64,000 nucleotides of DNA from positions 140,472,682-140,536,681 of the forward strand of contig CM054062.1 in NCBI GenBank assembly GCA_028641055.1, given 5' to 3'. The position numbers and the translations under genes are program-made. The DNA comes from Alopecurus myosuroides (Eukaryota; Streptophyta; Magnoliopsida; Poales; Poaceae). Below, one piece after another: positions 49,295-61,699 of this stretch; position 1 is the stretch's first letter, and each line of letters begins with the position of its first letter. A model generated the notes under the pieces. That model was not told the DNA's origin. It saw nothing but the letters and a program-made list of their open reading frames with translations, and did not search any database.

Positions 49295-52200
49295 TGTAAC
49301 ATCCCAGTGTTTGGGAGGTTATATGGATCTAAATTTAATATGTGCATTTGCAAAGCATGCATCTAAAAGTACGGGAAATTTTGGCGCGAAAGTTTAACCG
49401 AATTAAAGAGACCAAAGTTTCACTTGACTTGATGAAATAGGTCTAGTTCATCTAGTCAAGAGTACTTTTGGAATGATCTTTATAACAAGTATCTTAAGAA
49501 ACCAAATCACCTGATAAGATAAAACCATAGTTGGTTATGACCAACACAAACTCTCAACAAGCCTAACCCCAAGTCTATAAGTGACTTGGAATAATTCCCT
49601 AGGTATCTAGAACTCAAAGAGGGGTTAGTATCTAAATCACACCGATGATGACCTTACTTCTGCAAGTTAGTCGTATATAACTGGACGGTCTCATCAGTCC
49701 TAAAGGATGAATCCGAACGAGGGAACAAACCTTCTTAAATCAATACTAAACCATGATCACTGTCTGTGATCTTTCCAAAACTCTTGTCTATGTTTCTGCA
49801 TGACCAAGTCAACAAGAGAAGCAAACCAGGAGGGGGCCAAGATCAGAAGACATCCACTAAGGGGGGGGGGTGAAATCCTGGTGTTTGGTGTCATACAAGA
49901 ATAATTTGAGTACATGACCTGATCAATCTTGTAAGCAGATTATTGTTTAGGGCATTAAAAGTGGAGTTTCATTCGGTTTAATTATACGGGAACAAACTGG
50001 TAATTGACTCTGAGACATCATCAGACGAGAAGTGGAACTAGAGACTTATTCGCAAATACTAGACCCGGAGTGATCGAGGTTCCATCGATATTCTAGTGGA
50101 GAGAGAGAGACCAATATTGGAAGAGAGTGGAATTTCGACATGACCTCTAGATTATATTTGAAATTGAGGAGTTCAAGTTTGAATTATTTAAAAATTGTGA
50201 ATGTTTGAATTTGAATTCAAATTGAATAATCAAGAAAATACAATTACCATAATCAAATGAAAACAATTAACTTTACTAATAACATAACCATAATACAAAG
50301 TCTTTACAATAATCCAATAAATAGAAATTACAAGTTCTATTACAAGTTGTCATTTAAAAAATAAAATCCTAAACTAACTCTTGCAGAGTTCCAGTCTCCA
50401 ATTGATCTTTTGATCCTGCAAAATAAATATGAAAAATAAAGAAAAGCAAAAAAAACAAGATTAGTGGGGGTTAGTACTCTCAGCTAGGCAGTGAGGTGCA
50501 CTGCTAATTGCATCATCGAGATTAGACTAAGTCAAGTTAATATCTGATCATATCAGAGAAATAGCCTCGGTATAATCTCATTGGCTAGTCACTCGAAATA
50601 CAAGTGTCAGTCAAGAATAAGTGCAGGCTAAGGATAAGACCAAGTCTAGCCGAGCTCATCTGTCAAGAAAAAGATCTAGGGCCATACACACAAGCACATA
50701 GCTTACACCACCATGCACATCTCTGTGCTGTCACAACTATAGGAGGGGAATATAAGACCATCAGCTGTAGAGGGCAAGGGGCAAAGCCCGTTTCTTCTCT
50801 TGCACAGTTGACTGCTCGAGCTACACAGCGCCAACATCTACCAAAAGCACATCTCCACCAGGAAATCATAGCACCAGAAGTTTATTTCCACAAAACAATC
50901 CAACCACCAGGAAATCACAGGACCACAAACCTCATCATCCAGATCTGCTGTGAGAAGATCAACAAAGAAAAGATCCAGCAAGAACACAACAAGGCCAAAC
51001 CAGGAGCTGGAGGAGCAGGCCTAGAGCAAAGCAAAGCAAGGCCAAGCCTGGAGCCAGAAGAGCAAGAGAGCTGGAACTGCAGGGAGGAAGGCCAACAAGC
51101 CAGCAACACTAACAAGTAGTAGATCCACAAGATTAACACACCGTCCAAGCATAAACACCTAACATGTTGATCTCTACACACCACATATCAAGAAATTGCT
51201 AGGTTATGCACAGAGAGGGGCTGAGATAATTTTCCCTCAGCCTGGCATAGAGTTGCTATGCTCAACACATCACATGGGTTTAAAAATAAGCATAATATCT
51301 GTTCCTATCTCTATAAAAGTGCCTCAGAAAAAGATCACATGCTTTGGCCAATAAAGATCATGTGTGATCTGTTCTTGTTAGTTATATAGCCAAAAGAGGG
51401 GAGGTTAACAAATCCTAAATCATACCACAGCAACACTCATGTTATACATGAGGCACATCCTAAAGGAGCACCTCAGGATGCAGTCAAGCAAACCATTGAG
51501 CACTTGGGCACAAATTAGGAAATGGTTAAACAAGATATGTTAAGTCCCAAACATACATACACATGAATAAAGGCCTCAGACTTTGCATCATGGGCTTGGG
51601 GGCAAAAGAATCAAGCAAGTAAACTGTTCTTATCAGTCATATGGTTCTAGTAGAATATATATCTAGCAAAATAATTTTGAAAAGGTCCCAGCTCACTAGA
51701 TATCCCCACAATAGTTGTTGGGCACCAAATCTGAAGATTTGGTACCTCAACACAACTTCACAAGAAAGAAAGAATAACTTAATATGATAAAGAGTATGAT
51801 GGCACATCCTTTGAACCAAATAGTTCAGAGTAACACCTATCATATAAGCACACACATCGAATTTTGTTTGAGCAACACACATAGGTGTGCTATGTACTGA
51901 ATTCAACAGGAAACAAGCAACAACAACATAATCACAGGGAGAAATCCCTAGAGAATTTTTCCTCAGCATAACCACAACACCTTAGCAAACATATCACAGA
52001 TAAAATCACTCATTGCATCCATTTGGTCATAGAGATCAAAAATCATCCTAACAGCAACCTGAACCCAATTCTTCCATTGGGAAATTTCCCCAAGTCTCAA
52101 CAATTAATCACAACCATTACAGTGGCAACTCAAACATTAGAGGGCATCACAGAGCATCATGGCATGAACACTGGCACAAAGGCCAGGTTCTAGAGCAAGG

Positions 52201-55200
52201 GGTGGAAGGGTGAGAAAGGGGTAGAGGGGAAGAGGGAGCAGAGGAGGGGAGTAGGAGACTCACAGGTGGTCACCATCATGGTGACCACGGCCAAGGGCGT
52301 CGCGCATAGGTGGGCGCCGTGGAGCCACGGTTGCTTCCGGGGAACCTTCCCGGCGGCCCCTCGCCTCCTCAGCATCCACGGTGGCGCCTAGGGCAGCAGC
52401 AGCAACAGGGCAGCACACCGATGGAGCCTGAACCTCTTCGAGTGGACAGAGCTCGCCGGAGAAGAGTGGAGAGCCACGGGCTCCCGAAACCCTAGGGTTA
52501 GGGTTCGCTCGGACACCGCGGTGAGAAGAAACTCGAATCGAGGCGGAGGAGAATGGAGAGGGATCGGAGGCGCGTCGTTCAAGCTCTTGCACGGCAGCGG
52601 AGATGGCAGGAGTTGGCCGGGGTAAATCGGCGAAGACGGGCGACACAGTCTCCTAGGAATCGCCTGTGCGATGCGGGAGCGAGGAGGAGAAGGAGAGGGG
52701 GCGAGTGCAGTGTGGGTTTGACCCGTGCTCGGGTTCTCCCGAGCCAGTTAGACTCGACCGGGTGGGGTACTGGCCCACCAGTCAGCCAAGAGGGCTAAAT
52801 GGTGTTTTGACCATTTTCATTAAAGAAAAAGTTAAAATAAAATAGGATAATAAAAAATCATCTAAAAATTAGAAAAATGGAATTGAATACATAAAATCCT
52901 AAATAAATTCACCAATACAAATACTTTAATACTCTAACATTTTAAATTAAATCACATAATATTTGTTTTACCTTAAACTTATAATAATCTTGACAAAATA
53001 TATAAAACTACTAAGTAATAAGAATAATGTTATTCTTAATTCTTTGTTTATAAATACCAACTTACATAATTGTAGTGCCTAGTTTTATAAAATTTATTAA
53101 TTCTTTATTTCCCGATTTATCAAAGAATTATAAGATAATTAAATCACATCAAATTAATAAAGGAATGGAAAATAATATATTCTTTAAGTCTTTAAATCCA
53201 AAACAATTAAAATCATTTTAGTACTTAATATTTAAATCTCAAAATAAAAGAACCCTTATTCTAAGAAGTAAGTATATTAGTTAAGTATCCTCTTTGGTGT
53301 TCAATACATTCTCTAGAGAAATGAATATAACTTTATTCTACTATTTTAGGATTTTGAATTAATGTCTTCAAAATAATTGAAGTCATAATTTCAATTCCTA
53401 TTTAGTGAAATATAATCACTTGTTTAACTTAAACCCTAGCATGTGATTTAATGGGTATTGCAAGAAATTCCATTTTACTTAAGTAATACTTCTACATGAA
53501 CGATTTTGCCAAATCATAAAAAACTATGTTTCTTTTCCTTAAAGATACATCCTTATCAAAATATCAACTTATTACTTGCATAAAAGTGAACAATACTTAA
53601 TTCATTAATGCATACAGTTTAAAATGTTTTTTAACCAAGCATATGAACTAAAAACCTGAATAACCGAGGAAGCAATTAACCAACTTTTGATCAAAACCTT
53701 AAGTGATGCAAGTCATCACTATAAGAACTAAATAACAACAACTCAAAGTCAAGAAAACTTAATAAAATCTAAATATCGCAAAACGTAGCTTGATATTCAA
53801 GCTTGGGTATTTTCGGGGTAATTCACGATGCATCGCATTACTAAGCATGTATCATCTTACCAGTGTTTTCTGTAGTCCTTGCCAGGACTACTTTGATATC
53901 TTTCAGATGTCGGGATTTTCTATGTGACCCTTGAACCCGAAGACATGGATTATTATTGTCATTGTTTCTATCTCAGGCAAGTTCATCACTTTCTCATATC
54001 CTTTGAAGTATTCCATAACGAACTATTTGCAAAGACCCTATCGTATTACCACCTATGCTCAAAAGAATGCATGCTCCTATTTTTATAATAATATGACTAA
54101 TTGAATGACTACCCGAGAGGTAGTATTCCGTTTGGTGGGCGGATGGGACCATGGTAAGATGAATAGGTAAAGCGAAGGTTCCATCTGCATGGGAAAGTAT
54201 TACCTAGGAATTAACAACAACTTCCGTCAGGATTCTTGCACCGTACATACCGCGTTAACCATGGATCTTCTATGGGGGGAGTAAGTCAGTTATGATCTTC
54301 TCCCGTTCACATGTCAACGGGCTGCCAGAGACGTACGATGTAGATCTTGCGGGACTACATGCACATGGGTGGGATCCCTTACGTCCCACGGACTCTGGGG
54401 TCTATGAGTGTCTGCCAGGGGCGCCTAGATATCCATCGTGAGGGGTGGAATCAGGGGTTCAACCTGCTGGTGGACATGGGTGGGCATGCGGTGTGCGGAG
54501 AAGCACGGTTTGGCTTGGACCAACAACCGGGCCCCACACCTAAGTGGGAGTGGACAGGAACGTACGCCTGGTTGTGCAACATGGTCTTGGTCGCCCATGG
54601 GTAAAGTAATGCACCTCTGCAGAGTGTAAAAATACGTGGCATGTTACCCCCTGTTCCGGGAAGGAGCTGCGAACGCCGCAGGAAAGGCAACTCCATGAAG
54701 TTCTAGTCCTGTGATGATCGGGCGGGCATAGTTTTCAGAACTAAAAGCAACCTCTTGAAGAAAAATTTACAAAAAGCTTGCATTAGCTTATGAATCTTTT
54801 GAGTCTAAAGCTGTAGTTAGTGCATCAAACTACCCACCGTATATTATTAACTTGATGAGTAACGCTCGTTACTCATTCGTTCCCATTTGACCCCCTGCTT
54901 AGAATTGAAGCCCTATGGAAGTCGTCATCGAGAAGCCATCGCTATCTAAGGAAGCTAGGTGGAGTCATCTCTTACTTAGCCAGGAAAGCATCGTCATCAA
55001 CAACGCTGGAGGAGAAGAAGCTATCAAGGTGTAGGTGGAGACCATTCTTGGAATTAGCTGTTATAAGCCATAGATTAGGGCTGACATTAGCCGTAGTGGA
55101 TTTAGTTCTGAGCTAGAGTTATTCTCCAGCTTGGATCTTCGAATTGCTTCTTCTGATGTTTCATTTGGAGAAGATCTTCTTGATTCATCAAAGAGATTCT

Positions 55201-55361
55201 CAAGAGTTTGTAATGAATTTTGTATCCTATAGTTTTGCCTGAACATGCTATGTTTCTGTTGTACTACTATGAGGGATGTAATATTCATGGATAAGTCCTT
55301 CTGTGACTATTATGCCATCGACTTGTGCACTACATATGCAGTGGTGTGCCGGGTCACCACA
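49295..55361. mobile_element. 6.07-kb TG...CA insertion, probable solo LTR, with 5-bp target duplication
   Basis: It starts TGTAACATCCC and ends GGGTCACCACA, and GGGTG stands at both 49290-49294 and 55362-55366. No second copy of either terminus was seen inside, so it looks like one very long LTR left by recombination rather than a full element. AT-rich for most of its length, with a GC-rich leader-like block at 52200-52800 that on the minus strand contains AACCCTAACCCTAGGG and a GTGAGT donor near 52260, which suggests the LTR reads on the minus strand. ORFs inside (for example 50604-51119) are low-complexity and unconvincing. Confidence 0.8.
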
Positions 55362-55366
55362 GGGTG

Positions 55367-56615
55367 CGACGAGAAAGCACATTCTTGGTGAGGATGAGGT
55401 GGAGGCTCCCATTCCTCATGTGGATGTGACGCACATGGTCCTTGATCCTTGGAACATTGAGGCAAATGGCGCTCAAGTTTGTGTCTTCATGGTCTTGATG
55501 GTGTCGCTCATGTGGGTCATCATCGAGGAAAGGAGGTGAAGAATCATGGATAGCATCTCCATTTGCTTTTTGTTGATGAGGTCTCTCATGTGGGTCCTCA
55601 TAAAAAATAGGAAGTGAGAGGTCATCTTCACTTTCTTATTGTTGACGTGGTCGCTCATGTGGTTCCTCATCAAACATAGGAAGTGAGAGATCATGAGGAG
55701 CATCCGCACTTAGTTGTTGTCGATGGGGGTGCTTATTGGGGTCTTCATCAAAGAGAGGAAGTGGAAGATCATGTGGATCATTCTCACTTGCTTGACGTTG
55801 AGGAGGTCTCTCATTTGTGTCTTCATCAAAGATAGGCGTGGAAGGTCATGTGGGTCATCCTCATTGGCTTGGCGATGGCGTTCATGATGGAGAGGAAGGC
55901 GCCGATGGTCATTGTGGTGAAGTTGTTGGAGGCATGCTTCGTGGAATCCACTAGAAGTAATGTCATGGGAACCTTCTTGATAAAGGTCTTGGTCTTGGTG
56001 GTCATTGTGGTGGTGACGCACATTTTTCCTTGGAAGCCTTGAATGTGGGCAAGCACCATCCACGAAGTCATGTAGACCATAGTCATGCGTCGAGCTTGGA
56101 GAAGGTGTGTGCTGATGTTTTTGAAGATCCGTTCGTAGAGGGTGAACTTGAAGAGGGTCACCACGGCCTTGGCAATGTCGAGGAGGTGGTGATGGCGAGC
56201 AATGCTCGAACCAATGTCGTCGCGGAACTTGTGGTGGAGTTTGCGGTGAGTTGGTATCAGAGCCAGGTTTACCACTCTCATCCATGTGTCGGTGATGATC
56301 ATGGCGACGAGCTTGGTGATGAGCTTGGTGATTATCTTGTGGGTGCTTGCTCTTGCGTCATGACTTGGAGGTCGATGATGATCCATGGCGGTTGGCGAGG
56401 ATGGCCACGTTGTCTTCGATACTCGTCATGTGATCATTGAATCGAGTATGATGAGCTTGTAGTTGATGGTCCAAGCGCTCCAATCCGTCACGAGCAAGTT
56501 GGCAAAGATGAAAGTGTTCATGGCGGTTGACGAAGTTGTGTTAGGCGTTGTTGTTGAACAATGAGGTTTCTTCATCTTCCGAGCTCGACCTTGTGAATAC
56601 TCCTTCCCTAGCCAT
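55367..56615 (-). pseudogene. N-terminal gag part of the nested element
   Basis: The minus-strand ATG at 56615 opens MAREGVFTRSSSEDEE, a typical gypsy gag start, and meets a stop about 25 codons later. Other frames carry His/Gln/Arg-rich sequence to about 55880 and then a repeat-coded segment. At least two frameshifts are needed to read through. It is joined to the knuckle part across the 6-kb insertion. Confidence 0.65.
55503..55880. repeat. degenerate tandem repeat, about 78-bp period, 5 units
   Basis: Variants of GTCTCTCATGTGGGTCCTCAT begin at 55503, 55581, 55650, 55728 and 55806. The spacing is 78, 69, 78 and 78 bp, all multiples of three, which fits an in-frame 26-codon repeat in gag (DLPLPLFDED type on the minus strand). 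Confidence 0.8.
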
Positions 56616-56639
56616 CTCAAAAACACAAAAGGGTGATAT

Positions 56640-57810
56640 GAAGAAATGGAATGTCACACTTACCCAACGCTACCTTTTTTGGTCGTATTGAGGCTAGTGG
56701 ACGAGCCTAGGTGTAGGACGGTATGTCAAACGTGAGTCCAAAAAGATCAAAAGAAAACCGCAAACAACAACACACACGCTTTATGTGGAAGGCAAATGGG
56801 CGAGAAAAGTGGCAAGGAAAAAAAACAAATCCAAGGAAAAGTTTGTTGTAAAACATGGAGAAGAACCAAAAAGAAAGGTTAACACGAAAACCAAACCAAA
56901 ATGATATGGTGGAAACTAAAATGGAACACACACACACAAGGGATAAATGGGGTTAGTGCGGCCAATGGACGAGCGGAGACGAAATGTTCCTATCGAAGAC
57001 TAAGCTCAGTGCCACACCAACACAAGGAAGACACTAGCTCAATCCGCAATGTAAAAGAGGCAACAAGATTCACACTGTGGCAACGGGTCACTCTTTTCTC
57101 TTTTGCGATGCAAAGCTACACGTTCCTACAAATGATAGCAATTGGCATCGATCTTTTGCTTCTTTTGGCTCTTTTTGCTCTTTCTCCTTTTTTTATTTTC
57201 TCTTTTTGATGATTCCAAAATGCCAATGCCTACTCGAAACTATTCTCTCACAAGCGCCAAACTCGCACTCTCGGTGCCACTAATGCGATGCCAAGCGATG
57301 TAAAAGAGCTAGTCCGAATGGGCAAGGTACACGAACAATGGGTTAGTTCAAGCGGAAACAAGTTATACCTATGTCGTGGATGATCTCGGACTTGCGTCCG
57401 GTGGGTATCGATGTCGTGTCGATCCGTTGATGTAGTTGCGTAGATGATGTTGTGGGCTTCGTGTGGAAACTTGAATCACTCAAATCGTATCAACAACGAC
57501 AAAGAAAAACATGTTTGAAAATCTGTCCAAAAATCGAAGAGCAGGATTTTTCTGAGATTTTTGCTCAATTTCAAAATTCCTCTCAAATCAAGATTTTTTT
57601 TGGACAAATTAGATAAAAGTGGCTGAATAGAAAGGTGGGGAATGGTCTCAAGCAACAAATCCACGGATTAAATCCACAAAAAACTCAACAAATCCACAGA
57701 TCGGTCGAAATCCCTTTTCGGCTATTTTTGGTGAAATTCTCGAATTTATGGTGGATAGAAGAAAAATTGGTGGAAAACAGGGTAGTGTGGGGTCTAATTC
57801 GTGTCAATCT
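56640..57810 (-). other. 5' leader of the nested element
   Basis: Between the primer-binding-like site and the gag ATG there is no ORF of note. The stretch contains a CACACACACA run near 56926 and a T-rich patch near 57185. Confidence 0.5.
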
Positions 57811-57826
57811 AGCTCTGGATACCAAC
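57811..57826 (-). other. primer-binding-like site of the nested element
   Basis: Immediately inside the 5' LTR on the minus strand, GTTGGTATCCAGAGCT matches the initiator-Met tRNA-primed TGGTATCAGAGC with one extra C. This fixes the element's orientation. Confidence 0.65.
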
Positions 57827-59567
57827 TGATGAAGGGTTGACCTCCTAGGGTGGCCCGGTCTTCACGAATTGACCAAGAACACGAATAACGAACGATAAAC
57901 ACGAAGAATACGAAGGGGATCGAGGGGAAATCGGGAGAAGAATCAAGGGGAAAACGCGGGGAAACACAAGGAGATAACTAGCGGGAAGTGAAGAATCCAA
58001 ATCCGCCGTCAACTAAACCCCGAGGGCCGTCTACGGAACGATCGATCCAACCGAACTCACCTTGATTAAAACCGCTTCACACCCGCGACCGGTCCACCAT
58101 GCCAATAGAACCTCAAGGATTAGTTGAGGGAGATTGGGCAATTCCTCACTGGATCCTAAGGGGACAAGATAGGTAATTGAGGTGAATCTTGATACGATCC
58201 TAGATACACATCATAGGAGTAGCCTCACAAGAGGGATACAAGGGCAAAGCCCGAAGTTCTCAAATCACCCCTATCTAACCCTAGATCTAGCCACCGGAGT
58301 CCCTTTTATAGCCTATGGGGTAGGTGGGGTGAAAAGGGGCATCTTCTTCATGTTTGGGCGCAGCAGCAGGGGGCCGGCCCCTGAGGCCAAGGTGGGAGCT
58401 GGGGCGCCCCCTGGCACGCCGGCCTAAGGCTGGGGTGGAGAGGAAGCCAGGCTGGCCTGAGGTCGGGATGGGGATGCAGGGAGGCCGGCCCGGGGGCTGG
58501 GTCCTTTTGAGGGGGCCCGGCCTGAGGCCGGGGCGGAGGCCGGCTCCTTCTGTTGGGGGTCCAGCCTGGAGATGGGAGGGGACGGCCTGGCCGGGGTTTG
58601 AGGCCGGGTCCCCTGTTTCTCCCCTTTCTCCCTCCTCTCTTCTCCGTTCTTGATGTCGTCTTCTTCTCCTTCCTTCCTAGCTTCTTGACCATCGTCTTGG
58701 GAATGTTCTTGAGCATCACAGTCATCGTCTTGGGATCCATGGTGTGATCCAACCTAGGCATGAAGAGGGGCATTTCATGAGGTAGCACACCATTCACCAA
58801 GTCACCGAAAGCATAGAGAGATAGGTGTGAGTTCACCTTGTCCGGTAGCGATGTATGGCTTGGTGGAATGGGTGGGCTGCATCATCTCCCCCCCCCCCCA
58901 TGGAAAAGAGTCGCCCTCGACTCTTTGTCCATCCTTTCATGAGCGGAAGAAGGAATGTTGACGACGAAGATGTCGTTGAAGTTGAGCCGCTTGTCGAAGG
59001 TCATGCCACGGTAGGCTCGGAGTGGTGGTAGTCCAAATGCGATGACGATGTTGAAATGGTCCGCATTGGTTGGGTGATGAAGATCTTGAAAGGCGGTGTA
59101 GTCGTTGAAGTTGAGCCTCTTATCGAAGGTCATGCCAAGGTGTGCTCGTGGCGGGTGTAATCCAAAGGCGATGACAATCTTGACATAGTCCTCATTGGAT
59201 GGTTGAGGAAGATCTTGAAAAGCGTTGTAGTCATCGTCGAAGAGCTCAAGAGGTGGTTGCTCTATTGCTTGCGGGAACGGTAGAGTGTAGATGCACTTGA
59301 AGTATTGGTTGCATGCCACTCAATTGCTTGCATTGTCGTTGATTCGCTTGTCGAAGTCCATGTATATCTTGGCGGTTGGTATGTAGTCGTGGTGGTCATT
59401 GTCGTTGACGCGTTTGTCGAACTCCAAGTACATCTTGATGTGTGGGATGTAGACGGAGAAGTCGTGGTCGTGGATGCGCTTGTCGAACTCCAAGTACATC
59501 GTGACATGTGGGATGTAGGCATAGAAGGCGTTGTCGTTGATGCACTTGTCGAGCTCCATGCACATCA
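57827..59567 (-). repeat. 5' LTR of the nested element, truncated (1741 bp)
   Basis: Direct repeat of 45627-about 47320. It ends at 59567 within the third 66-bp unit, against family-A LTR sequence. It differs from the other LTR by several indels, including 30 bp present only here near 58118-58150, and by stops in the repeat ORF. Confidence 0.85.
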
Positions 59568-60683
59568 GGGAGGGGAATTCATCAGCGGAGGGGTATACAC
59601 CACCATGCCCTCCTCCAAAGTGATGTGTGAGTAGTTCATACCTGGACTACGGGTCCATAGCAGTAGTTAGATGGTTGACTCCTCCACTTTATGCCTCATG
59701 TTTAGATCTCGTGAGCTGCCCTACATGATCGAGATCATCTTTATGTAATGCTACATGTTGTGTTTGCTGGGATCCATTGAATGTTGAATGTTATGTCTTC
59801 TGATTATCAATCTATCATGTTATCTTCATGCATATGTTATTTATGATCTTGCATGCTCTCCGTTATTAGTAGATTCTTTGGCCAAGTAGATGCTAGTAAC
59901 TCCAAGAGGGAGTATTTATGCTCGATAGTGGGTTTATACCTCCTTTGCATCTGTGCTCGAGTGACAGAAACGTGATGGATGGAGGATGTGTTTTTGCCAT
60001 TAGGGAGAAAACAACAATGTTTACTTAGTTTACATTGTTTACATTACACACTTTGCTTACTGCAATTATTTGTTGCTTGCAACTTAATACCCAACGTTTG
60101 TTTGGATGATATTCGGAGGGTGGATTATTAGTCATAGACGCAGTTGGATGATGATCTATGTATTTTGTTGTAGTGCCCGCATGAATCACATAGTAATATT
60201 TATGTCTTGCATATGCACTACGGTGCAGCCTTCATTTCTGTCAATTGCCCAGCTGTAATTTGTTCACCACACATGTTATTTATCTTCTATGGAGAGACCT
60301 CTAGTGAACTATGGACCCCGGTCCATTTTCCTCATACTGATAATACACACACTGCTTTCCACTGTTTTCACACTGCTTCCATTGTTTTCATACCGCTTCT
60401 ACTGCTTTCATATTGTTTTCCACACCATACGTTTAACCTCATTGTGTTCAGCAAAACCGGTGAGATTGACAACCTCACTGCTTTGTTGGGGGCAAAGTGA
60501 TTTCATTGTGTTGTGTAGGTTCCACGTTCCTGCTAAACCGGTAGTGCGCCCTGCCATCTCAGCTGCATCAACCTTCAGAGATTGCTTGTCCTCCTACTGG
60601 TCGATTCAACCTTGGTTTATTTTCTGAGGGAAAACTTGCCGCTGCACTCTTCACAACCTTTCTCTTGGGGTTTACCAACGTCA
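59568..60683 (+). repeat. family-A LTR, right portion
   Basis: Aligns with about 39325-40451 of the 5' LTR and ends TTTACCAACGTCA. Its first 71 bp (59568-59638) repeat LTR positions already present at 45556-45626 on the left of the nest, with several differences. Confidence 0.85.
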
Positions 60684-60820
60684 GACATCACCAGGGCACA
60701 CCCCTATCGGTGGAAGCGAGCCCGATTTGGGAACGGTTCGGGAAAAGGGGGCCCTTTCCCGAGACGGGCAGTTAATGCCGAACGAGAGGGAGGCCACCCG
60801 GTTGGCATCCCCGGTTGGCC

Positions 60821-60827
60821 TATATAT
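60821..60827 (+). promoter_or_regulatory. candidate TATA motif upstream of the LINE-like ORF1
   Basis: TATATAT is followed by a pyrimidine-rich stretch (CCCTTCCCCCC), as in plant core promoters. LINEs usually have internal promoters, so this could instead be a relic of a captured gene's promoter. Confidence 0.35.
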
Positions 60828-61194
60828 CCCTTCCCCCCGTGGCATCGCCCTCCCGCTGCAGTTACCTCTCCTTCGCCCCTGCGACTCTTCTCATGGCGCG
60901 CCTCGCCATAGCACCGGCTCTGCTTCTCAGGCGGCAGAGTCTTCACTAGATGCGGAGGCCAGGTCCTCACCCTGGGGCGATGTCCCTGCCCGAGCCCGCG
61001 GTCCTTGCCTCGGCAATCCTCTTCTGCAGGGCTGCTCTCCCTCGCCTGGACGCCGCGCGCGCGGCCATGGCTGCGGCGACGAAGCGAGACACGATCCGAC
61101 TGGACTCACGCACAGGAGTCCGTCGGACGTAGGTGCGGCGGCAGGCGCAACAGAGGGCAAGGTGCTGCGCCGGCGCAACCCCCAGCTAGTTCGG

Positions 61195-61590
61195 AGCCCC
61201 TGCTGACGACACCACCGCCAACCTCGCCGCCCCGCAGGGTGTACGCAGATCTGGAAGTCTTCTCCTTCGCGTTGTACCTGCAAGAGGGCCTGGGCCCCCC
61301 GCCTTCACTTGTCGGACAAGCTCTCCCACAAGATGCAGGGGCGCAAGCTGCGACGCATGAACTTGCTGATGAAGGGTTGCTCGGTCTCTTGGTCTGTGGT
61401 GGTCATTGTCAACGGCACCGGCCACATGACCTTGGACGAGCAATGGCGCAACTTCGCCATCTCCCACGACGTTCTTTGTGGCTACCTGCTGATCCTCAAG
61501 GTTCATGGTGACGGGGCATTGAGCATACAGATGTTCGATGAGGGCCTCCGCCTCCGCCACAAGAAGGTGGTTCAAAGTGCAGGGGATGTG
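61195..61590 (+). pseudogene. B3-like DNA-binding domain segment at the start of ORF1
   Basis: A frame at about 61225-61300 (DLEVFSFALYLQEG) shifts to another at 61300 and continues LSDKLSHKMQGRKL, CSVSWSVVVIVNGTGHMTL and then EQWRNFAISHDVLCGYLLIL, HGDGALSIQMFDE. The last part has the B3 pattern of W-x-x-F-x-x-x-H-x-L-x-x-G-x-x-L-x-L-K followed by a hydrophobic strand and the IFDE-type close of REM-like B3 domains. The one frameshift near 61300 would disrupt it. It precedes the zinc knuckle by about 130 bp of Val/Ala/Pro-rich linker. The B3 assignment is by pattern only. Confidence 0.5.
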
Positions 61591-61699
61591 GGCTCCACGC
61601 CTGGAGTCGTTCTCGCGGAGGGGGCCGCGGCATTACCGACACCGATGGTCGAGCAGACGGTGGTTACCACCAATGTTCCCGGAGGAGTTGATGTTGCGG

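Larger units (their letters stand above)
45627..59567 (-). mobile_element. minus-strand LTR element nested in a family-A LTR
   Basis: Direct repeats at 45627-about 47320 and 57827-59567 are its LTRs. The primer-binding-like site lies at 57826-57811 on the minus strand (GTTGGTATCCAGAGCT). gag starts at 56615, and a CCHC knuckle near 48647-48606 ends the gag region, followed by a repeat-bearing ORF that runs into the 3' LTR. No protease, reverse transcriptase or integrase was recognised. A 6.07-kb element splits gag. The 5' LTR is truncated at 59567 inside the 66-bp repeat region. Confidence 0.8.

Noticed and set aside
50604..51119. 171-codon ORF inside the 6-kb insertion
   Set aside because: Low-complexity Glu/Lys/Ala/Gln composition, no domain, no homologous pattern, and it lies in LTR-type sequence.
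52190..52800. Several overlapping GC-rich ORFs in both directions
   Set aside because: Best explained as the transcribed leader block of the long LTR. No frame has a protein-like pattern.
56246..56268. GTTGGTATCAGAGCC on the plus strand, like a retrotransposon primer-binding site
   Set aside because: It lies in the middle of the minus-strand gag, with no LTR end beside it. The site at 57811-57826 is correctly placed.
58348..58836. Pro/Gly/Arg-rich minus-strand ORFs (also 46116-46703)
   Set aside because: These are GC-rich low-complexity LTR segments where openness is expected. Only the part joined to the repeat ORF has a protein-like pattern.
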